The notes: a model not told the origin generated them from the sequence alone. Counted from the stretch's first letter, positions 18,410 to 27,005 are shown. The stretch: DNA of 64,000 bases from CADCTQ01 sp963844325 (GCA_963844325.1 CAWJNV010000002.1:5704001-5768000); one strand, 5' to 3'. Numbers and translations: made by a program.

Positions 18410-19450
18410 TTATTTAAGTTTGTCTTCGATCAGGGTAACGATGTCGGTGGGTTTGTCGGTGAATAAGATCGTCCAGTCGGGGTTGGGCGCAAGCCGTTCG
18501 TAAAGCAACACCAACGCCAGCCCCTCCTCCTGTGACCACCAGTTCTTGCCCCGCCGGGTTGCCCCGATTGCAGCAGCTTTTGGTACGGCACCGCCCTCCG
18601 GGCCCTGTAAATACGTTGCCATCAGGTACTGGCCCACTCCTTCCATCGTCAGAAAAACGTTATCCATCTCTCCCAGTACTTTATTCTTCCCCACCAGGTA
18701 GTGATTTTGCCGCTCCTTCAGCAGCACCATTCCCTGGTTGGCCAGCCGCTTCACCTCCGCCTCGTCCGGCGACCGGGCAGCCCGGTAAAACAGCTCCACT
18801 TCTTCCCTGAAATGCTGCACGTACGCCGAATCACCGGCAAAGTACGCCTGGATCATGTCGTCGCTCACCGGGAAATCAAAGCGGTGGCTGCGTTCGTATT
18901 CGGTAATGATCCGCCCGATGCCGTTCATCTGCCGGGTGTGGGCAAACTCGTGCAGAAATACGCCGGTCAGCATTTTGTCGAGCCCCACCGCTTCACTGTG
19001 GATGCCCGCCTCGTTCCAGAATGCGGGAGCAGCCATCACGAAAAAGGCCTCCACGCCTTTTTCTTCGGCGGGTGCCGCAAACGTCATCAGTTGAACGGGT
19101 ACTTGCTGCCCGTCCGGCAGGGTCAGCGTACCGGCATGGGCACTTTTTCGCCAGGGCAGCGTACTGCCGAAAAACGTGGGCCCTTCGAAGGGTTCGCCCT
19201 CCGGGGCACTTACCGCCGACGTGGTATACACGTATTCACTGTCGTAGAAAAGCATGATGGGGGCGGGGGCGGGCGGCAACTTCAGGACGTTACCCGCCAT
19301 TGCTTCCCACGCGCCGAGCCACCGGCTCAACCATTCTACCCGGACGGCGGGGCCGGCCGTCTTTGCGGACTTCCTTCCCGGCGCGACGGGGGTCCTGCAA
19401 GCCGCCAGCACGCCCGTAAGGAGTAATGCACAAGCAATTCGTTTCATCAT
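18410..19450 (-). CDS. Lipoprotein with HEXXH metallopeptidase-like motif
   Basis: A 346-aa predicted lipoprotein: the N-terminal MMKRIACALLLTGVLAAC ends in a lipobox with Cys18 as lipidation site. HEFAH at residues 167-171 matches the zinc-binding HEXXH of metallopeptidases; further acidic and His residues follow, but the third ligand cannot be assigned. The reading frame is open far upstream to 19933, but that part is encoded by 42-bp tandem repeats and precedes the signal peptide, so the double ATG at 19450 is taken as start. GC content is back to host level here. The family is not recognised; a surface or periplasmic protease-like role is inferred only. Confidence 0.75.
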   Translation of the reverse strand: MMKRIACALLLTGVLAACRTPVAPGRKSAKTAGPAVRVEWLSRWLGAWEAMAGNVLKLPPAPAPIMLFYDSEYVYTTSAVSAPEGEPFEGPTFFGSTLPWRKSAHAGTLTLPDGQQVPVQLMTFAAPAEEKGVEAFFVMAAPAFWNEAGIHSEAVGLDKMLTGVFLHEFAHTRQMNGIGRIITEYERSHRFDFPVSDDMIQAYFAGDSAYVQHFREEVELFYRAARSPDEAEVKRLANQGMVLLKERQNHYLVGKNKVLGEMDNVFLTMEGVGQYLMATYLQGPEGGAVPKAAAIGATRRGKNWWSQEEGLALVLLYERLAPNPDWTILFTDKPTDIVTLIEDKLK

Positions 19451-20091
19451 GCGTTTGGTAAGATAACCAGCGGGAACATTCCGGAGCAAAAAAGTTGCTC
19501 CATCCAAAGGGTTACGCTCCTCTATGCATCCGTGCGGTTGGAGTAACCCGGTGTCACGCCCGGCCGGCGCAAATGTTCGCCCCGCCCTGTTCCATGATTC
19601 ATTGATGGCGGGCATTGACAGATCGGCCCTTTCCCTTTCCGCGCCAAACGCCGTTCTTGTCATGCGGGCGGCAGGAAGCATCTGGCTTATGAGCCCACAT
19701 GGTCTGAATACCTCCACTGGCCCGGCGCAGGCGTACGTTGGCTTACAATACATCTCTTCCCAGGTGCAACCCGAATCCGCAACCCTCCGCAACGCTCTTC
19801 TCCCACCCGGCAATATCCCGCTGCAACCCGTACAAGCTTTTGATTCGCTGGAATCAGACCGTTGTATCCTTTTACAAACCTCCGGTTCATTGGGATCAGA
19901 CCGTTGTAAACCTTTACAATGACCCAATCCCACCGTAGGGGTACGTTACAACCTTTTACAGTACCCTGATCCCGCCGTACCGGTACGCTGCAACCTTTTA
20001 CAACGGTCCAATCCCACGGTACCAGACCCTTGTAACCTTTTACAAAGCACCCCTACAAGCAACAGATGCCCCTGCAACCTTTTACAAGGGC
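19451..20091. other. Gene-free region with 42-bp tandem repeats
   Basis: A 641-bp gap between the HEXXH lipoprotein and the hydroxyacid dehydrogenase. Bases from about 19820 onward are the 42-bp tandem repeat listed separately; the first 370 bases show no gene, RNA or clear promoter. Confidence 0.55.
19820..20091. repeat. Degenerate 42-bp tandem repeat with internal small palindrome
   Basis: Seven units begin near 19820, 19861, 19903, 19945, 19987, 20029 and 20071, a period of 41-42 bases. Each starts with a version of TTGTAACCTTTTACAA, in which TTGTAA and TTACAA are complementary around a 4-base centre. The remaining 25 bases are partly conserved (CCCAATCCCACCGTA-like). The last unit runs up to the dehydrogenase stop codon. 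Because 42 is a multiple of three, the minus strand reads as 14-residue repeats in part of the array, but there is no sign this is translated. Confidence 0.85.
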
Positions 20092-21033
20092 CTATTTCCC
20101 ACTCTCCACGAAAGCCCGGATGTTTTCAACCACCTGCGCCATCAGGTTGTCGCGGGCTTCGATGCCCGCCCAGGCAATGTGCGGGGTGATGAGGAGCCGG
20201 TCGGGGTATTTGACCGAGAGCAGCGGGTGACCCGGTTGCATCGGCTCGGTTTCGAGCACGTCGAGGCCGGCGGCAAAGAGGGACTGGTCGTTGAGGGCCG
20301 TCACCAGGTCCGTTTCCGAGACGATGCCGCCGCGGCCCACGTTGAGCAGGATGGCGGTTTTCTTCATCATCCGCAATTGCGGCAGGCCGATCAGGTTGCG
20401 CGTCGCGTCATTGAGCGGGGCGTGGATCGAAACGACGTCCGCCGTGCGCAGCAGTTCGTCCAGTTCCACGCGCCGGTAGCCGGGGTCGTCGTGGCGGCCG
20501 GACGTGGAGTAGTACACCACCTCCGCGCCGAAGGCCCCGGCCAGCCTGGCGACCTCCCGGCCAATGGTGCCCAGGCCGATGATGCCCCAGCGTTTGCCCC
20601 CGAGCAGCCAGTACTCGCGGCCGTAGTGGGTGAAGATGGGACTCTTCGCGTAGCCGCCGCCCTTCACGTAGTCGTCGAAGTAGCGCAACCCTTCCAGCAG
20701 GTAGAACAACATGGCGAAGGTATGCTGCGCCACGCCGGCCGTGGAATAGCCCACGGCGTTCTTCACGGGAATGCCGCGTTCTCTGGCGGCTTGCAAATCC
20801 ACGTTGTTGGTGCCGGTGGCCGCCACGCAGATCAGTTTGAGTTTGGGGGCGGCTTCCAGCACCGGCCGGGAGATGACGACTTTGTTGGTGATGATCACGT
20901 CGGCGTCGCGCACCCGCTGGGCGGTTTCGTGGGGCGCCGTGGTCGGGTGGAGGGTGAGGTTGCCGAAGGGCCGGAGGCCGTCGAGAGAAGTGGAGCCGAG
21001 GGTGTCGGCGTCGAGGAATACGATGTGCAGCAT
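20092..21033 (-). CDS. D-2-hydroxyacid dehydrogenase (glycerate dehydrogenase-like)
   Basis: NAD(P)-dependent dehydrogenase of 313 aa, expected to reduce a 2-oxo acid such as hydroxypyruvate. The nucleotide-binding motif GIIGLGTIGREVARL is near residue 150. The catalytic Arg (NVGRGGIVSE), Glu (DVLETEPMQ) and His (TPHIAWAGIEAR) are all present in the right order. The length and ending are normal for the family. A heptameric palindrome lies directly upstream and the tandem repeat directly downstream. The true substrate cannot be settled from sequence; glycerate/hydroxypyruvate is the best guess. Confidence 0.85.
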   Translation of the reverse strand: MLHIVFLDADTLGSTSLDGLRPFGNLTLHPTTAPHETAQRVRDADVIITNKVVISRPVLEAAPKLKLICVAATGTNNVDLQAARERGIPVKNAVGYSTAGVAQHTFAMLFYLLEGLRYFDDYVKGGGYAKSPIFTHYGREYWLLGGKRWGIIGLGTIGREVARLAGAFGAEVVYYSTSGRHDDPGYRRVELDELLRTADVVSIHAPLNDATRNLIGLPQLRMMKKTAILLNVGRGGIVSETDLVTALNDQSLFAAGLDVLETEPMQPGHPLLSVKYPDRLLITPHIAWAGIEARDNLMAQVVENIRAFVESGK

Positions 21034-21052
21034 GGGGTGGGGTGAGATTTCA

Positions 21053-21149
21053 GATGATGGATTTTGAATTTTAAATTTTGAATTACCAATCGCTTACGCA
21101 CAGGGTCGTACCGGGACAATCCAAAATCTAAAATCCAAAATCCATCATC
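21053..21149. repeat. Heptameric inverted repeat
   Basis: Arms 21053-21081 and 21121-21149 are complementary at 26 of 29 positions and consist of 7-nt units (ATTTTGA/ATTTTAA types on the left, ATCCAAA/ATCTAAA on the right). The loop is 39 bases. It fills the gap between the DUF4112 gene and the dehydrogenase gene. Confidence 0.85.
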
Positions 21150-21152
21150 CCC

Positions 21153-21665
21153 TTACAGGTTTACCGTGCCGTGGAAATAGCCGATGATCACCGAAATCAG
21201 CTTCCAGGTGAGGAACAAAAACAGCGCCGCCACCAGCAGGATGCCGATCACCGACAGCATAATGATGCCGGTACCCTTGCCCTGGTGTTTGCCCTCGTGG
21301 TAATGTTTTCGCAGCAGTTCCAGGTTGCGCCGGTTGGACTTGTAGCCCGCGTCGAAGAGGTCACCCAGGATGGGAATGGCGCCAATGGTACTGTCGAGCA
21401 GGATGTTGCCGGCCATCATCAGGAGTACCTTGCGGCTGACGCCGTGGCGGGCCATCACCAGCAGCAGGGCCCCGGAGATGCCGAAGCTGATGGCGTCGCC
21501 CACGCCGGGAATCAGGCCGAGAATGGGGTCGAGGCCAAAACGGAAATTGGTGCCCGGCACGCGGAAAGCGGTGTCCATCACGCCGGTTACCTGGTCGAGC
21601 CACTTGAGTTCGGGAACGTCGCGCACCGGGGGCGGGACGGGACGTGCATATGATTGGTTTTTCAT
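21153..21665 (-). CDS. DUF4112 domain-containing membrane protein
   Basis: A 170-aa protein of the DUF4112 family. The signature part LDPILGLIPGVGDAIS (about residues 45-60) and IPILGDLFDAGYKSNRRN (about 97-114) are clear. Hydrophobic stretches near residues 60-75, 80-97 and 133-160 suggest a small inner-membrane protein. Function is unknown for the family. It lies downstream of the precorrin-2 dehydrogenase gene on the same strand with a 55-bp gap and may be co-transcribed. Confidence 0.85.
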   Translation of the reverse strand: MKNQSYARPVPPPVRDVPELKWLDQVTGVMDTAFRVPGTNFRFGLDPILGLIPGVGDAISFGISGALLLVMARHGVSRKVLLMMAGNILLDSTIGAIPILGDLFDAGYKSNRRNLELLRKHYHEGKHQGKGTGIIMLSVIGILLVAALFLFLTWKLISVIIGYFHGTVNL

Positions 21666-21720
21666 GGTTACGTGTATGAGTTATTTCATTTAACGTAACC
21701 GGGTGGGCGGTGCGTTTCGC

Positions 21721-22314
21721 TCAGGGTTTTAAAAAGCCGGACGTCACTTCGTTGAGGGCCTTGAGCTTGGCCTGAAAATCCCCTTCGATGCGGGCCCGGA
21801 TCTGGCCCAGGTTGTCGAGGAGTTGCTGGGTGGTATCGGGCAGGGCGGCTTCCAGGAACTCCCGCATGCGCTTGGCCAGCGTGGGCGACTTGCCGTTGGT
21901 GGAAATGGCAATCTTCAAATCCCCTTTTTTGACCACCGAGCCGAGGTAAAAGTCGCACAGGTGGGGCGTATCGGCTACGTTGGCGAGTACGCGGCGGGCT
22001 TTGGCTTCGGCCTTGATGCGCACGTGGAGTTGCGGGTCGTCGGTGGCGGCAATGACAATGTCCTTGCCGTCGAGGTCTTCGGGCACGTACGGCCGTTCCA
22101 CGAGTTGCACGTTGGGGTACCCGGCCGCGAGTTCCCTGACGCCCTCCCCTATTTCCCTGCTCACCAGCGTGACCGGCGCCCCCGGGCTGTTGCGCAGCAC
22201 CGCCGACAGCTTCTCCAGCCCCACGTTGCCGCCGCCCACGATCAGCAGGTTGAGTTCTTCCAGTTTGAGAAATACGGGGAAGAGCAGATTGCCTTCACGT
22301 TCAGTGGGGGACAT
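21721..22314 (-). CDS. Precorrin-2 dehydrogenase / sirohydrochlorin ferrochelatase-like protein
   Basis: A 197-aa protein equivalent to the N-terminal half of CysG: it oxidises precorrin-2 to sirohydrochlorin with NAD and may insert iron to give siroheme. The NAD-binding motif LLIVGGGNVGLEK is near residue 23, IAATDDPQLH near 90, and the chelatase/dimerisation segment STNGKSPTLAKRMREFLE near 140. The ORF is open to 22356, but those codons lie in a palindromic repeat, so the ATG at 22314 is chosen. It belongs with cobA and the reductase upstream, from which it is now separated by an IS66 element. Confidence 0.85.
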   Translation of the reverse strand: MSPTEREGNLLFPVFLKLEELNLLIVGGGNVGLEKLSAVLRNSPGAPVTLVSREIGEGVRELAAGYPNVQLVERPYVPEDLDGKDIVIAATDDPQLHVRIKAEAKARRVLANVADTPHLCDFYLGSVVKKGDLKIAISTNGKSPTLAKRMREFLEAALPDTTQQLLDNLGQIRARIEGDFQAKLKALNEVTSGFLKP

Positions 22315-22329
22315 GGGGGATTGGGTAAA

Positions 22330-22557
22330 GGGCCTCACCCCCGGCCCCTCTCCCAAGGAGAGGGGTGACGAAAGGGATGATGCACGGTAATTTTTATAAC
22401 GGTAAGTGATTGCAGAAGAACGGAATTTGTCCTAATCGAATCATTTGTCCTAATTAGGCACCAGGTTGCTGAAGAAGTGGATTTGTTGGGAGGATCGTTT
22501 CAGAAATAACAAACGTCCCGCAACGCATCCCCCTCGTCACCCCTCTCCTTGGGAGAG
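22330..22557. repeat. Palindromic element, interrupted by the IS66 insertion
   Basis: The left arm 22330-22379 (containing CCTCTCCCAAGGAGAGGGG) is complementary to a right arm formed by about 22525-22557 plus 24034-24053 on the far side of the insertion sequence, at roughly 45 of 48 positions. The loop between the arms is about 145 bases and holds no gene. Rejoining the two flanks restores a continuous palindrome, so the repeat was in place before the IS landed. Confidence 0.85.
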
Positions 22558-24025
22558 GTATGTGATTAGCGTTAGACAAAGGAATTCCAGGTCAGAGCCG
22601 TTGCTGATAAACGGCTCTGACTTTTTGGGAGAAGTCCATCTGGTTCTGCTCGGCAGTGACCACTAGTGAGGCAATGGTCTGCCAGGAGTCGGCTCCTTTC
22701 CTGGTTTTGTTGCCACAAGCGATCTTGCGCTGGATCACGGCTGGTCTCAAGCTCCTTTCGGCCCGGTTGTTAGTGGCTTCTACCTGCGGGTGGAGCAGGA
22801 AAGTAAACAAGTGGGAGGCTTGTTTGGAAAGGCGGTTGAAAATTTGTTGTTCCACTGGAGAGGCCCGCTGGGGCTGGAGTAGTTTAGCCGCCTTGGCCGA
22901 GAGAGTGACTATGCCATGCTGGTAGTCTTGCTCACTGAGACGGCCGGCTTGCTTTTTATGCTCAATGGCTGACAGCAGCAAGGCTTGCCAGTCGAGCAGA
23001 TACTGGCTTTGAGGCTCAAGTTGAAGAGCCTTTTTGATGGCCTTCAAGTGATGCGCGTAACACTTTTGCTGGCTTTGACATAAGTTCTCATAGACCACCA
23101 GGCAGTCACTTACCAGCACGCCCTTATAGTCTTTGCCAATCACCCCTTCAATTACCTCCCGTCCCCGGCTGTGCTCGACCTGGTAAAGGGTAAAGTCCTC
23201 ATTAGTGAACGTCCAGAGCCAGCCCTTGGGCTCACCTACATACCAACTCGTCTCGTCACTGTAAAGCACAGTGGACGCTCGAGCCTGCTCTTGTATATGT
23301 TGATAGTCCTGCTGGAGGCCTTGGGACAACCGATGCTGGATGTCAACTAATCCGCCAATACTCAAAGGCAGTTTCAAGTAGTTGTTAAACAACTCGCACA
23401 CCTTGCGTTTACTCATGCCGTAGCGGTGATTGAGCAACACAGCCGTGGTAGCGGCATTGATGCCCAGTTGACAACCGGCGCTGCCGCTGGCAAGCGTGGT
23501 TTGGTAAGGGTGAACAGACCTTACCAAACCGCAGTGCTGGCAATGGCCTTGGTGAGTCGTCAAACTCACCCTAAAGGGGCGAAGCACGAGTTCTTCGATC
23601 ACTTGTTGAAGGGGCTTTACTTGACTCACTGGCCCTTGACAATGAGGACAAGCCGGTAAGGGCACCTGGATGTGTTCATCAATTGGCCCGCTTACCTTGC
23701 GGTAGTGGCCCTGGTGACCAGCAGGGGCGCCTGAGCGCTTCTTGTGCCCTTTGCGCTCTTTGTCATCAATACGAAAAGGGGCTACTGGCCTTTTAGTGGC
23801 CTTCTCCAACTCTTCAACCTGTTTACGCAAGCCTTCGTTGTGCCGCCACAACTCCTGCAACTGCTGGTTTTGCTGGATAATAAGCGCAATAAGAGCCGAT
23901 TTATCCAACTCACTTAGCTCACTTAGCTGCTGGGGCAATATGATTTGGGGCTTCTCCATAAAGACAGCTGGTCCACTTCGTCTTCTACGTATTTTTTGGC
24001 TCCTTGTTGAACGCTAATCACATAC
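22558..24025 (-). mobile_element. IS66-family insertion sequence with intact ends
   Basis: A 1468-bp element. Both ends carry the 16-bp perfect terminal inverted repeat GTATGTGATTAGCGTT (22558-22573 and, reversed, 24010-24025). It is flanked by an 8-bp direct duplication TGGGAGAG (22550-22557 and 24026-24033), the duplication size expected of IS66 elements. The single gene encodes a transposase without companion TnpA/TnpB genes, as in the ISBst12-type subgroup. Intact ends, perfect duplication and intact gene suggest a recent insertion. It sits between cobA and the precorrin-2 dehydrogenase gene. Confidence 0.95.
22592..23959 (-). CDS. IS66-family transposase
   Basis: A 455-aa DDE transposase. 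An N-terminal leucine-rich coiled coil (about residues 8-55) is followed by a zinc-finger-like pair (PACPHCQGPV and HCQHCGLV, about 105-150). The DDE catalytic core has LYSDETSWYVG, LVSDCLVVYE and EATNNRAERSLRP in order, giving the Asp, Asp and Glu. The length is slightly below typical IS66 TnpC (about 500 aa), in line with the ISBst12 type. The frame is uninterrupted, so it is probably active. Transcription runs in the same direction as the host operon. Confidence 0.95.
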   Translation of the reverse strand: MEKPQIILPQQLSELSELDKSALIALIIQQNQQLQELWRHNEGLRKQVEELEKATKRPVAPFRIDDKERKGHKKRSGAPAGHQGHYRKVSGPIDEHIQVPLPACPHCQGPVSQVKPLQQVIEELVLRPFRVSLTTHQGHCQHCGLVRSVHPYQTTLASGSAGCQLGINAATTAVLLNHRYGMSKRKVCELFNNYLKLPLSIGGLVDIQHRLSQGLQQDYQHIQEQARASTVLYSDETSWYVGEPKGWLWTFTNEDFTLYQVEHSRGREVIEGVIGKDYKGVLVSDCLVVYENLCQSQQKCYAHHLKAIKKALQLEPQSQYLLDWQALLLSAIEHKKQAGRLSEQDYQHGIVTLSAKAAKLLQPQRASPVEQQIFNRLSKQASHLFTFLLHPQVEATNNRAERSLRPAVIQRKIACGNKTRKGADSWQTIASLVVTAEQNQMDFSQKVRAVYQQRL

Positions 24026-24054
24026 TGGGAGAGGGGCCGGGGGTGAGGCCCCCT

Positions 24055-24819
24055 CTACTTGCACTCCGCCGCCACCAACGCCCGCAATTGCGCCGCCGGA
24101 TGCGTACGTACTACTTCGCCAATCACGATGACGGCCGGCGAGCCAATGTTTTCGCGCCGCACCACGTCCACGATGGTATCCACTTCGGCCACCACGACCC
24201 GTTCGGTGGGGAGCGAACCGTTCTGAATGACGGCAACGGGCAACGTACCGCGGCCCTGCCCCTGGTACAACGCCGTGATCTCGGCCAGTTTGTGGACGCC
24301 CATCAGGATGATCGCCGTGGCATTGGACTGCGCCGCCAGGTGCAGGTCGGCGGAGAGTTCGCCGGCCCGGGTGGTACCCGTGAGCACCCAGAAACTTTCG
24401 CTCACGCCGCGCCGGGTCAGCGGGATGTGCTGCCCTTCGGGAACGGCAATGGAACTCGAAATGCCCGGCACCACGGCCGTCTCGATGCCGAACGACTGCG
24501 CGTACTCGATTTCCTCGTGGCCCCGGCCGAACACGAACGGGTCGCCGCCCTTCAGCCGCACCACGTGGCCGTAAGTGAGGGCCGACTGCACGATGAGTTC
24601 GTTGATGGCATCCTGCGGCAGTTCGTGGTTGCCGGCCCGCTTGCCCACGAAAATGGCCGGCACGTCGGCGGCGTATTCGAGCAGTTCCTTGTTGACCAGT
24701 GCATCGTACAGAATCACGTCCGCCGCGCGCAGCGCCTTGATGCCTTTGAGCGTAATGAGTTCGGCATCGCCGGGACCGGCGCCTACCAGGGTCAGTTTGG
24801 GATTAATTTGCTTCTGCAT
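24055..24819 (-). CDS. cobA: Uroporphyrinogen-III C-methyltransferase
   Basis: Adds two methyl groups from SAM to uroporphyrinogen III to make precorrin-2, the first committed step to siroheme. The 254-aa protein has the SUMT signatures LVGAGPGDAELITLKG (residues 10-25), VRLKGGDPFVFGRGHEE (about 92-108) and PGISSSIAVP (about 120). The start overlaps the end of the reductase gene by 17 bases, so translation is coupled. The next siroheme gene downstream is cut off by the IS66 element and a palindrome, which may reduce its expression from this operon. Confidence 0.93.
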   Translation of the reverse strand: MQKQINPKLTLVGAGPGDAELITLKGIKALRAADVILYDALVNKELLEYAADVPAIFVGKRAGNHELPQDAINELIVQSALTYGHVVRLKGGDPFVFGRGHEEIEYAQSFGIETAVVPGISSSIAVPEGQHIPLTRRGVSESFWVLTGTTRAGELSADLHLAAQSNATAIILMGVHKLAEITALYQGQGRGTLPVAVIQNGSLPTERVVVAEVDTIVDVVRRENIGSPAVIVIGEVVRTHPAAQLRALVAAECK

Positions 24820-26926
24820 GTTCGGTCTGCTGCTTTAAACGAATGGAAAAAATGAGCTTGAGGAAGTCGGTGGCCTGGGCGAGATAGCTTTCGGCAAACT
24901 CCCGGGTGGGCTGGTTGGCGTTGATCTGCATCACCAGCGATTTGAAATCAGTTTGCAGGGGCACCTCCCCCGTCTGCACCATGTGCTTGTCGAAGTCGCT
25001 GATGATGCCGTGCTGCGTGTTGCAGGCAATGTCGCGGGAGAGCAGAAACGCCTTGGCCGTGTGCACCATCGTGCTGTAGCTGTAGTAGATGGCATCGGCG
25101 TACGCCCCGTTCTCGAAGGTTTCGCGGGCCCAGGCAATCTTTTCTTCGGCCTCAAACAGCAGCGTAGCGATCAGGTCGATCTGCACGCCGGCGCATTCCC
25201 CCACCCCGATGGCCGTGGCAAACGTCTGCGACTGGCCCCAGTCAATGAAGTCCATCGGCGTCAGGTTTTCGAGGCTGCCCAGCGGCTTGAGCAACTGGTA
25301 GAAGTAATCCTTGCCCCGGCGGTCGTAGTAGTTGTTGAAGTACTCGCCGTCCTGCGCGTGTTGCTCGTAGTCATTGAAAAGATAGCGCAGCACCTCGGGT
25401 CCGCGGCGGCTGGGCACCTTGATGATCTTGTCGGCAGCGCGTCCTTCGCCGTTGCCCAGACTACCCCCGCCCAGCATCACCTGGAGGGCCGGTACCACGG
25501 CGCCGGTCTTCTTGGCCTTCGACGAACTGCCGTGGAAGCCGATCTGCGCGAGGCTGTGCTGTCCGCAGGCGTTGATGCAGCCGCTGATCTTGATCTTGAT
25601 GTCGGTGTTGTAGATCAGGTCGGGAAATTCTTCTTTCATCACCCGTTCCAGTTCCACCGAGATGGCCGTGCTGTTGGAGATGCCCAGGTTACAAGTGTCG
25701 GTGCCGGGGCAGGCCGTAATGTCGGCCGTGCTGTCGAAGCCCGGCTCGGCCAGCCCGATTTCATCCAGGGCGTTGAACAGGGCGGGCAGCGTCTCGGGGT
25801 GCACGAACTTGAGCAGCAGGCCCTGGTTGGCCGTCACCCGCATCTCGTCGGCGGCGTACGTCCGCACGATGGGGGCCAGCAGCCGGGCCTTGGCCGAGGA
25901 GAGGTCGCCAAGTTGCACCTTGAGCTGCACGGCGAAGAAGCCCTTTTGCTTTTGTTCGAACACGTTCGTTTTGCGCCAGGCGTCGAATTTCTTTTCGTCG
26001 GCAACCGTAACGGCCGACACTTCGGCCAATGCCGGCGGCACCGCCCCGGGCACGGCGTCGCGGTCAATGACGTAGTGCTTGGATTTGTTGGCAATTCTTT
26101 CTTCTTCCACCCGCCGCATAAATTCTTCCAGGCCGATTTCTTCGAGCAGGAATTTGAGGCGGGCCTTGTGGCGGCGGTTCCGTTCGCCGTAGCGGTCAAA
26201 CACCCGCAACACGCTTTCGGTGAAGGGAATGAGCTGGTCTTCCGGCAGGAACTCGTGCGCCAGCAGGGCCAGGTACGGCTGGGCGCCGAGGCCGCCGGCC
26301 AGCATCACTTTAAAGCCCCGCACTTGCTGTCCGTTCTCTTCGCGTACCTTCGGGATGAATCCCAGGTCGTGAATGAAGGCGAAGGCCGTGTCGCGGTCAC
26401 TGGAGGAAAAGGAGATTTTGAACTTGCGGCCCAGGTCCTGGCAGATCGGGTTGCGCAGGAAGTAGCGGAACGTTTCGTGGGCGTAGGGCGACACGTCGAA
26501 CGGTTCTTCGGGGTCGATGCCGGCCGTGGGCGAGGCGGTGACGTTGCGCACCGTGTTGCCGCAGGCTTCGCGGATGGTGAGTTCGTCCTGCTCCAGCTTC
26601 GTCCAGAGTTCGGGCGTGCGGTCAAGGCTCACGAAGTGGAACTGCACGTCCTGGCGGGTGGTCAGGTGCAGGTTGCCCGTGGCGTACTCATCGGTGAGGT
26701 CGGCCAGGCGGAGCAGTTGCTTGACCGATACCCGGCCGAAGGGCAGTTTGATGCGCACCATCTGCACGCCGGGCTGCCGCTGCCCGTACACGCCCCGCAC
26801 CAGCCGCAGGCTCCGGAACTTCTCGTCGGGGATGCGGCCTTCCCGGTACAGCTTGATTTTTTTCTCCAGGTCGAGGATGTCACGTTCGACGATGGGGTTC
26901 TCCAACTCGGTTCGGAAGCTTTGCAT
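24803..26926 (-). CDS. Siroheme- and 4Fe-4S-containing sulfite/nitrite reductase with C-terminal HEPN-like domain
   Basis: Six-electron reductase of 707 aa, expected to reduce sulfite to sulfide (or nitrite to ammonia) with ferredoxin-like donors. It has the two-fold NiR/SiR layout; Cys406 and Cys412 (CPGTDTC) and Cys450 and Cys454 (GCINAC) are the predicted cluster and siroheme ligands. After residue about 590 a helical tail (FEAEEKIAWARETFENG, YADAIYYSYSTMVHTAKAFL) resembles a HEPN domain, a fusion seen in Bacteroidota. The siroheme-making genes follow in the same operon. Sulfite versus nitrite cannot be decided from sequence; the lack of nitrate genes nearby favours sulfite. Confidence 0.9.
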   Translation of the reverse strand: MQSFRTELENPIVERDILDLEKKIKLYREGRIPDEKFRSLRLVRGVYGQRQPGVQMVRIKLPFGRVSVKQLLRLADLTDEYATGNLHLTTRQDVQFHFVSLDRTPELWTKLEQDELTIREACGNTVRNVTASPTAGIDPEEPFDVSPYAHETFRYFLRNPICQDLGRKFKISFSSSDRDTAFAFIHDLGFIPKVREENGQQVRGFKVMLAGGLGAQPYLALLAHEFLPEDQLIPFTESVLRVFDRYGERNRRHKARLKFLLEEIGLEEFMRRVEEERIANKSKHYVIDRDAVPGAVPPALAEVSAVTVADEKKFDAWRKTNVFEQKQKGFFAVQLKVQLGDLSSAKARLLAPIVRTYAADEMRVTANQGLLLKFVHPETLPALFNALDEIGLAEPGFDSTADITACPGTDTCNLGISNSTAISVELERVMKEEFPDLIYNTDIKIKISGCINACGQHSLAQIGFHGSSSKAKKTGAVVPALQVMLGGGSLGNGEGRAADKIIKVPSRRGPEVLRYLFNDYEQHAQDGEYFNNYYDRRGKDYFYQLLKPLGSLENLTPMDFIDWGQSQTFATAIGVGECAGVQIDLIATLLFEAEEKIAWARETFENGAYADAIYYSYSTMVHTAKAFLLSRDIACNTQHGIISDFDKHMVQTGEVPLQTDFKSLVMQINANQPTREFAESYLAQATDFLKLIFSIRLKQQTEHAEAN

Positions 26927-26970
26927 GTTTTTCGATTCTATATAGGAATAGTAGACATTTAACCAAATAG

Positions 26971-27005
26971 AAAGAGCCCTTTTCAGGGCCCCGGGAATAC
27001 TCTTT
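26971..27005 (-). promoter_or_regulatory. Hairpin in the leader of the reductase operon
   Basis: About 50-80 bases upstream of the reductase ATG the outer stem AAAGAG (26971-26976) / CTCTTT (27000-27005) encloses CCCT-TTTC-AGGG. It could be a regulatory leader structure; it does not match a riboswitch class that I recognise. Confidence 0.4.

Noticed and set aside
19451..19933. N-terminal extension of the HEXXH lipoprotein reading frame
   Set aside because: It is read through the 42-bp tandem repeat and precedes a proper signal peptide with lipobox, so it is not translated as part of that protein.
19820..20091. The 42-bp repeats as a CRISPR array
   Set aside because: The parts between the conserved dyads are themselves partly conserved, so they are not unique spacers, and no cas genes are nearby.
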